Notes under the pieces: model-generated | What the model was told of the DNA's origin: nothing | The model's database searches: none | The model's input: the letters and a program-made list of their open reading frames with translations, nothing else | Shown here: one piece after another, positions 9,027-14,454 of the stretch | Layout of the letters: each line of letters opens with the position of its first letter | How positions within the stretch are numbered: position 1 is the first letter of the stretch | Position numbers and translations under genes: made by a program | Origin: Spirogloea muscicola | Taxonomy: Eukaryota; Streptophyta; Zygnematophyceae; Spirogloeales; Spirogloeaceae | Length of the DNA: 14,454 bases | Assembly: GCA_009602725.1 (NCBI GenBank) | Contig: WELB01000164.1 | Location: forward strand, 6,857 to 21,310 | Direction: 5' to 3'

Positions 9027-9795
9027 GTGCGACTGGCATGCAGAGCATCACAATGTGAGGAGCAGGAGTGCGCCGCTGTCCACGGGCATGCTCGGCATCT
9101 CTTCCTCAATTCTGAGAATGAAACGGCACGACCACAGGCGCCAGCCTGGAGAAGTCTGTGCATGCGGCACAATCCTCGACGGCAACTCCGTGTCACGTGG
9201 TCAGTGGCTCGCGGTCAGCGAGAGTGCCGCCAGCGCTGGGCGGGACCGTGGGGCCAGCCCAGAGGCGCAGGCCTTGCTCCTCGGTTCTGCAGCCCAAGGG
9301 CACCCGCCTTGCATCAGGTGCATAGCTTTCCCGATCGCTCAATTGAACTCAATGGTGGCCGCTTTGGCCGAGGCTGATTCTTTTGCAGGGCCATGCGCAG
9401 CACCAGGCTCTCAGCAGGGACATAGCCCACGAAGCTGGTGCGCAGCCAGGTATAGATCGTTTTTACGGCGTTATGCCCATTGCACTAGCAGCAGCAGATG
9501 TTGCCGTGAACATTGTTCAGTGGTCACAGCCCTTCTTGGGAAATAAATTTTCTTGGCGGCCAGCCTACCTTGCCCACAAACACACACTTACGAGGCCCTG
9601 CGCTATCAGCGGGACTGCTCGTGCAGGCGAGCATAGGACATGGGAGCTGGCCCTCCTGCGCTTCCCTTTCGGAGCTGTCCAATCGGTCAGCAGAGTGAGT
9701 ATCGGCCTTTGCGAGCCGTTTCTGTGATGGTAACACTGGAAGAGCCCTTGCTTGTGGCGCAAACCTACGTGAGCTGCCTGCTTGATTGTGTTCAG
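9027..9795 (+). other. probable RAE1 3' UTR and unresolved sequence
   Basis: No product is recognisable. An AATAAA lies at 9542-9547, about 516 nt after the RAE1 stop, and no TGTAA was seen in this stretch. A strong GTGAGT donor at 9695-9700 suggests an exon of the next gene ends at 9694, but its left border could not be set. An open frame around 9055-9317 (ending near a GTGCAT donor-like site) could also be coding; its peptide matched nothing I know. Confidence 0.3.
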
Positions 9796-10593
9796 TCAGA
9801 CAGCGTTTCCTTCTGAGCTGTGGAAGCAAGAGCAAGTAACGGCTGCGCCTGCGGCAGCTCTGAGGCCGACTCGTGACACCAACAACCTTATCCAATCCCA
9901 ACATGGCTGTTAAGCAACTTACAGCTGCCAGAAGGCAAGCCTAAAATGGCGGCACTGAGTGAAACGGGCTCCATCGGGCTGCTCAGCTCCGCCACAGGAG
10001 TTGCGCTTTGCGCTCTCACAAACATTTACTATGACAGTAAGTGCAAACATTCATTATTGCGGTAATACGCAGGGGTGTGGCCCTGCTGGTGTTACAAGAG
10101 GAGAGACATGCGCTCGAGGTTGACAGGCAGCACGTTGCCGAGGAGCCGCGGGTGGAGCTCCACGGCCATGAGGAGGTCAGCGACGCCCAGCGCCGGCGGC
10201 GGCGGCGGCGGCCAGCCAGAGGTGCCGTTGTGGGCTGCAGCGGCAGCCACGGCGCGGCGCGCCTGCGCGAGCTGCAGGGAGGCGGCGAGCGNTGGCATTG
10301 CGAAGATCATCTCCCTTCATCCATTCTGACACCACCTGGTCCAGCAAAGGCGAGAATCGGCCATATGCCATGTGCTGGCTAACCAAGAGTGCCGATCTCG
10401 CCATATGTGCAAGTCGATAACGGCATGGCAGCTGCCGAGCCAGGCCAGCACCTGGAATGACTTCACAAGTGATGTGTATATAATTGAATTGACATTGCAG
10501 GAGAAGAACCACAGTATATACACGAAGCTGCTACTGGACCACTTGGATCAGCACCTGCCTCAGAGCTTCATTAGCAGCCCGTGTACCGACTAA
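9796..10593 (+). CDS. unidentified spliced gene, tentative model
   Basis: Three segments have good splice signals and join in frame. Segment 9796-9835 has acceptor TTCAG and donor GTAACG. Segment 9925-10036 has acceptor TTACAG and donor GTAAGT, and encodes LPEGKPKMAALSETGS and then a hydrophobic stretch GLLSSATGVALCALTNIYY that could be one membrane helix. Terminal exon 10501-10593 has acceptor ATTGCAG and encodes EKNHSIYTKLLLDHLDQHLP and ten more residues before tandem stops TAA TAG. A middle exon around 10099-10175 satisfies phase (1 in, 0 out) but is low complexity and adjoins a CGG run and an N at 10292. One or more exons probably lie upstream of 9694. I do not recognise the family. The gene is convergent with CKS1, with 188 bp between stops. 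Confidence 0.35.
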
Positions 10594-10781
10594 TAGGCGA
10601 GAGCGCCCAGCGGCACATGCAGCACATCATTTGCAACCACGCACTCTGAGGGCAACCAGCTTGACTTGGGAGGGGCCAAAGGGCAGCAAGACTCTGCTAC
10701 ATTGGCATAGGCAAGCTGGTCAGAGGGCAACGCATGCATGCATGCATGCGCAACAGCGACGGAGCATCGCAAGGTGCAAAG
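10594..10781. other. intergenic gap between convergent genes
   Basis: A 188-bp gap between the stop of the unidentified plus-strand gene and the stop of CKS1. It contains the 20-bp CATG palindrome at 10731-10750 and nothing else recognisable. No TGTAA for the plus gene was seen here. Confidence 0.5.
10731..10750. repeat. (CATG)4 perfect palindrome
   Basis: Four CATG units (10733-10748) flanked by CG on both sides make a perfect 20-bp inverted repeat of alternating purine and pyrimidine. It could extrude as a cruciform or simply be a microsatellite. It lies about 30 bp past the CKS1 stop. Confidence 0.75.
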
Positions 10782-11546
10782 CTATGGGTTGACGAGGACG
10801 CTGCGCGAGGGCGCGGCGGCAGTGACGTCGGCGATGGGTGCTGGGGGCTGCCCGTAGTTGAGTGTCCGGCGGAAGAGCATGATGTGCGGCTCGGGCCGAT
10901 GGATGGCATAGTGCACCCATCCCCGGGACTGTTGCACGCCTATGCTGCGCCATTCCGTCTGCGTGCTCGTGACGCCGTGGCAAGAAGTAGGGCAGCTGTA
11001 GGCTATCAGGCGCTGTCCCGCCAGAACGCTAAGGGCCAGCGACAGAGGCGCAAGACAGCACCTTGCATCGATGTACACATCGCCAGGCAGCGGCTCATCA
11101 TCAACCGACTCGAGTGCGGACAGATGGTAGCCTGACTGGCGGCCGGCAGCAACACGCGCGTACCTCGGACAGCAGCCTGTTCTTCGGTAGGAGCTTGGCG
11201 ATATCCTGAGGCAGCACAACATGCCTGCAGCAGCAGCAGCAGCAGTGGCAGTGGCGTAGCGGCATCAAAGGCAGGCATGGCGTTGGTCAAGAAGGCACAG
11301 CGGCACCCTGCGCTGCTCTTCTCGGGGGAGGCCAGCTCGAGGGCCACGCCGCGCAATGCGGCGGCTGGCCGAGATGGCCCGCGGCCGACATCCGTCTTAC
11401 GGCCAGCAGTGCGGAGCTCACGGCCAGCGCCGGGGGCCCCGCGGGCCAGCTGGCAGCGGCGGCGGCGGCAGTGGCGGCGGCAGAGGGCCTCACCGGTACT
11501 CGTACGTGTCGTCAAAGTACTTCTCCGAGTACTGAATGCTCGGCAT
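10782..11546 (-). CDS. CKS1: CKS1 cyclin-dependent kinase regulatory subunit, complete, three exons
   Basis: Minus-strand exons: 11546-11494, 11224-11164, 10958-10782 (TAG), GT-AG throughout, 291 nt, 96 residues. CKS proteins bind CDKs and phosphorylated substrates to promote multi-site phosphorylation in the cell cycle. Family hallmarks are [20 protein letters not shown] at the start, then [40 protein letters not shown] and RTLNYGQ, including the anion-binding arginine and the HxPEPH hinge. Plant CKS proteins are about 85-90 residues; here a 22-residue Ala/Pro/Val-rich tail follows LNYGQ and ends SVLVNP. The ATG at 11546-11544 gives the standard CKS N-terminus. Upstream lie a (GGC)12 tract and a telo-box, the latter a motif known from plant cell-cycle and ribosomal gene promoters. 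Confidence 0.95.
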
Positions 11547-11556
11547 CGTCTCCGGA

Positions 11557-11592
<36 letters not shown>
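11557..11592. repeat. (GGC)12 microsatellite in the CKS1 5' leader
   Basis: Twelve uninterrupted GGC units (GCC on the CKS1 strand) end 10 bp upstream of the CKS1 start codon. It probably lies in the 5' UTR. It is long enough to vary in length between strains. Confidence 0.9.
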
Positions 11593-11594
<2 letters not shown>

Positions 11595-11636
11595 GCCCGC
11601 TAGCGGTCAGACCTAGCCCTAGAATAGATTAGGCCG

Positions 11637-11650
11637 ACCTAACCCTAAAG
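11637..11650 (-). promoter_or_regulatory. telo-box upstream of CKS1
   Basis: ACCTAACCCTAAAG contains AACCCTAAA, the plant telo-box core, about 95 bp upstream of the CKS1 ATG. A degenerate second unit, CCTAGCCCTAGAA, is at 11612-11624. In land plants telo-boxes sit in promoters of proliferation genes, often near site II elements; a GGGCCC lies at 11593-11598. The motif could also serve a divergent plus-strand transcript. Its function here is inferred from position. Confidence 0.5.
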
Positions 11651-12330
11651 TGGCGACCGCACAACCTGACAGGTCCCAGCCGCCGCCCCCTCCGCCAGAG
11701 GCGCCGCAAGATGCGCCGCGACGCGCGCGGTGGCGGCGGCGGCGGTCGCACGACGGCGGCCCCCGCCGCTCAGGACTGCTCCGGCGGCGTTTGCCCACTG
11801 CAGTAGCGCCACCGTTTGGTGACGGCGAAGGCTGCGACAGCGGCGAAGTGGGCGGCGGCGCCGCCAGCGGAGGTGTGGCAAGTGGCCGGCGGTTGGTGGG
11901 GCAGTATCGCAGCAGCCTGCCTCCATGGCAGTGGCCAGCCGAAGCAGACGCATGGCGGAAGGGAGGGGTGGGAGGCGCCACTCGCATCGGCGTCTCGAGT
12001 CTCTGCTTGGCCGCACAGAGCGCAGAGGTTCGAGTTCTGAAGAGGGCTTCTCTAAATCAGACTGAAGTTAGGCAGATAGTTGAGCATGGTGGCAGACTGG
12101 GCCACAGCTGCAGGGAGAAAGCAGCTCCAACGAAGGGGCGATGGCTGTGTCAGGCCAGCCCACAAACGAGGAACATGGTTGAGCACGGCTGTTTACCAGC
12201 GGCTGTGAGTTCATGGATCCCGCAACTAGCCCGTAGAGCTACAGCCGCGGCTCTGCACAGGCCGTTGTCCTTGGAAGACTCTCCACGGTCCAGTCTGATC
12301 AGGCAGATGATCGGACTTACGTGGAGGTAA
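11650..12330 (+). CDS. doubtful plus-strand open frame divergent from CKS1
   Basis: A frame without stops runs from 11623 to TAA at 12328-12330. It has no ATG near its beginning (the first usable codon is GTG at 11650), so any real start would be by splicing or in another frame (an ATG at 11710 opens a 31-residue frame). The first half is Pro/Arg/Gly-rich, as expected from GC-rich DNA. The second half is of ordinary composition, with a repeated VEHG motif. A TGTAA lies at 12466-12470. An overlapping frame, 12237-12326, is flanked by TAG acceptor and GTAATG donor signals and may be the real exon instead. No family is recognised, and it may be noncoding. Confidence 0.2.
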   Translation: MATAQPDRSQPPPPPPEAPQDAPRRARWRRRRSHDGGPRRSGLLRRRLPTAVAPPFGDGEGCDSGEVGGGAASGGVASGRRLVGQYRSSLPPWQWPAEADAWRKGGVGGATRIGVSSLCLAAQSAEVRVLKRASLNQTEVRQIVEHGGRLGHSCREKAAPTKGRWLCQASPQTRNMVEHGCLPAAVSSWIPQLARRATAAALHRPLSLEDSPRSSLIRQMIGLTWR

Positions 12331-12881
12331 TGTTGTAGGATTACACGAAGGACGGTGGCCTCGTGGTGGCTTCTTGAATGGTTTCACCAATCGCGTCGAG
12401 CAGCAGGCCGGACTTGCAAAGCCGCAGAGGGGCAGTATGAGCTGGCCACTAGTGGATCTTTGCATTGTAATCCAGCTGCACTCATCACCCTCAGATTCTG
12501 CCATAAGGCAAGCCAAGCACACAAGCTTGCTGGTGTTCAAGAGCCAGAGCTGCAGCACTTGGTCAAGTGGGAATTAGGGGCCTTCATGAAGGTTCAGTGG
12601 ACCACATTGCTTCTGCTCCAAGATGCTCACCTCCGCACAATCTTGGGTGGAAGCATGGCAGCTCTGGCTACGCACTTAGGCCACTGCCGACTCCACTCAA
12701 GGCCTCTGCTTGAAATCATAGAAACAGTGCATGGCGACTGCCAGCGCAAGGGGGGTGAACACGAGTGGTGAACACAAGACTCCCAGCACATTGGATGCTC
12801 CCCTACTTTGACTTTCACCATGCTGGCTGTGGTTAGAATCATGGGCGCTGGCATGAAATGCGGGACTCAAGCAGCAGCAGA
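12331..12881 (-). other. probable PP2C 3' UTR and intergenic sequence
   Basis: No recognisable protein on either strand. On the minus strand the first TGTAA after the PP2C stop is at 12345-12341, about 540 nt downstream, so this stretch is probably mostly PP2C 3' UTR. A plus-strand open frame of 138 codons (12355-12771) lacks splice or composition support. Confidence 0.4.
12341..12345 (-). promoter_or_regulatory. candidate poly(A) signal TGTAA for the PP2C gene
   Basis: The only minus-strand TGTAA found between the PP2C stop and this point. It is analogous in spacing to the candidate after the receptor gene. The evidence is weak because the motif is short. Confidence 0.3.
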
Positions 12882-14454
12882 TCAGCTCCGATCAAGGAGC
12901 TCCTGGAGACTGCGTAGGCGGTCAGCCGAGATGCTGCGCTTGACACCACCATTGCTGCCACGCGGTGCCTCCAAAGCTGACCGTGCCCGTGCTGGGGACT
13001 CGCAGCCCAGGCGCGGTGGCGGTCCAGCAGCGAAGCACACGGCGAGCACAGTAAGGTTGTCGGTGCTCTGGCGGTGCAGCGCCTCTTCAACAAGCTCTTG
13101 AGCTGCCTGCTGGGGGTCATTGTGCGCCTGGAGCCGCCGCCGCGCAAAGTCAACGGCATTCTGCGACGAGAACACATCCCAAAGGCCGTCGCAACCGAGC
13201 AGTAGGAACTCGTCGTCCACCGTGAGCGCCGCCTCCCGCACCTCTGGCACCGCCGTAAGTGGCGCCGCAGCTGCCGCGCCCCCCCTGGCCTTCAGGCCCT
13301 GAAGGTGCCAATTGCCGAGCGCGCGCGCAACGAGGAGCTGCCCATTGAGGTAACCCTCAAGGTCGACGTATCCGCCAAATGACTCAATGCGCGCCCGCTC
13401 GAGCGCGCATGACGCCTTCTGGTCACGCGACAGCTCTACAGCGCGGCCCCGCCGGCTGAGCACCGCTCTGCAGTCGCCCACGTTCGCCACGAAGAGCGAG
13501 CTGCGATGACCAGCCCACAGAAAGCGGGGCGTCAGCACTGGCATCACAATTGTCGCACGCAATCACGGCCAATAAGATGAGCAAAGCTACGGGTGCAGAG
13601 GCAGCGACGACGGCCATGGTAGGCGCTGGTGGGGGCGCTCACCTGCCGAGAATAATCGCGGCAAGGGCGGTGGTGCCCGAGTGTGCATGCTGCTCGGTGA
13701 GGCAGACCTGACGGAAAGCGTCGTCAGTGCGCGCAAAAGCACGAGTGAGCGCCTCTGCGACGCTGCCGCTGGGGAATGCCGGGTCCTCAACGAGGCACCC
13801 CAGCAGCCGCTCACAGGCAAAGGCCGCCGCTTCTCGGCCGCCGTGCCCATCAAAAACCTGGCGCAACGTCGGCAGCGGCATGGCGGCGGCTCGATCAGGC
13901 ACCACATGATGCCAAGTGCAAGGCCTTATGGAGGCGTAGCGGCGGAAGCACCCAGACGGCAGCACCGAGCGGCGGCCGCCATAACTCACCCCGTAGAATG
14001 CGGTGGGCGCGGGGACGGCAGCGGCGGCGGCGCCGAGCACGGCGCCCATGTTGTCGACCTGCACGTGGGCGTCCTCCATAGCAGAGCGCCGCCCCTGGTC
14101 GCATGCGCCGCCTGACCGGATCGCCGGCACGAACTGCGCGGCGCAGCTTCCGCTGGTCCCCACGGCGAGCTGGGCACGCGCGGCGGTCGCCCGTGGTCAG
14201 GCCCACTGTCCATGGCCAAAAGCGGCGGCGGCGGCAGCGACGACGGCGGCGGCGTCCTCACCTGGTCGGGCTGCGCCGAGGGCTCGCCGTCAAGCGGCTG
14301 GCGCAGGCGCGACTTGGGCTCGGACGACACCGCCGCCGTGCCGCTACCGGAGGAGGCGGCGGTCCATGGAATTGGGGGCCGGCCAGCGGTCCGCGGCGAC
14401 AGGGCCTTGGCAGGGCCGTCACCGCCGCCCCGCCCGGCGGCGCGGGCGCCGCCA
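12882..14454 (-). CDS. PP2C-family Ser/Thr protein phosphatase, 5' partial, four exons visible
   Basis: Minus-strand exons: 14454-14262 (continues beyond the window), 14169-13990, 13857-13643, 13500-12882 (TGA), all GT-AG; about 401 residues are visible. PP2C (PPM) enzymes are Mg/Mn-dependent phosphatases of the cytosol and nucleus. Metal-site motifs are present: RRSAMEDAHV (about 91-100), VFDGHGG (125-131), VANVGDCRAVL (200-210), GCDGLWD (298-304) and STDNLTV (341-347). The stretch GYLNGQLLVARALG and the C-terminal KRSISADRLRSLQELLD resemble land-plant PP2Cs such as Arabidopsis At2g33700 (recalled, not searched). The normally conserved Asp of the RALGD motif is Asn (about residue 259, codon 13313-13311). 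The N-terminal 64 visible residues are low-complexity Gly/Ala/Pro/Ser and contain no Met, so the start lies outside. Intron 2 is 132 nt and has no in-frame stop. Confidence 0.93.

Noticed and set aside
10037-10072. 36-nt intron joining 10036 to 10073 in the unidentified gene
   Set aside because: It is far shorter than every other intron in the window (132 nt or more). A longer intron to about 10098 fits the phase, though it is also short.
10092-10310. Minus-strand open frame with codon-like GC3 bias and a Pro run
   Set aside because: It overlaps the CGG repeat and an N, has a stop just upstream, and matches no family. The bias is probably an echo of GC-rich low-complexity DNA, though a minus-strand exon cannot be fully excluded.
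12321-12377. Possible UAG-to-glutamine code change, from a TAG in an otherwise coding-looking stretch
   Set aside because: CKS1 ends naturally at TAG and the receptor at TAA at the positions expected for their families. A reassigned code is not needed, and the stretch itself is unproven.

Overview
This window looks like intron-rich nuclear DNA from the green lineage, most likely a chlorophyte alga of trebouxiophyte type. The organism is inferred from the following: a plant-type GCR1 receptor gene, a land-plant-like PP2C phosphatase, GT-AG introns of roughly 130-480 nt, GC-rich coding sequence with many (CGG/GGC)n runs, CCCTAAA-type telomere-like motifs, and TGTAA hexamer-like poly(A) candidates downstream of two genes. 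No prokaryotic, organellar, tRNA, rRNA or CRISPR features were seen.

Layout, left to right. A 45-base A run and an undetermined base open the window. They run directly into the 5'-truncated GCR1-like 7-transmembrane receptor gene (46-2816, +, nine exons), which has a plausible 3' UTR to about 3.3 kb. From about 3.36 to 5.5 kb there is no host gene. That stretch holds decayed pieces of a LINE-like retrotransposon: a plus-strand remnant with three in-frame stops, a minus-strand C-terminal fragment, and four copies of a short hairpin module. The RAE1/Gle2 mRNA-export WD40 gene (5637-9026, +) follows with eleven exons, two of them ending in GC donors. A weakly defined, unidentified spliced gene (about 9796-10593, +) comes next. 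It converges on a complete CKS1 cyclin-dependent-kinase subunit gene (11546-10782, -, three exons). The CKS start codon is preceded by a (GGC)12 tract and a telo-box. A doubtful plus-strand open frame (11650-12330) lies on the other side of that telo-box. The window closes with a PP2C protein phosphatase gene on the minus strand (14454-12882), whose N-terminus is cut off by the window edge.

The genes do not form a functional cluster. Two act around nuclear transport and the cell cycle (RAE1, CKS1) and two in signalling (GCR1-like, PP2C), which is ordinary for eukaryotic gene order. All exon joins were worked out by hand from reading-frame phase, splice-site dinucleotides and remembered family sequences. 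The four named genes join in frame across every intron, so I trust those models to within a few bases. The most unusual material is the repeat-rich 3.3-5.5 kb block, the unidentified gene at 9.8-10.6 kb, and the telo-box/GGC promoter of CKS1. I did not find a convincing wholly new biological system.
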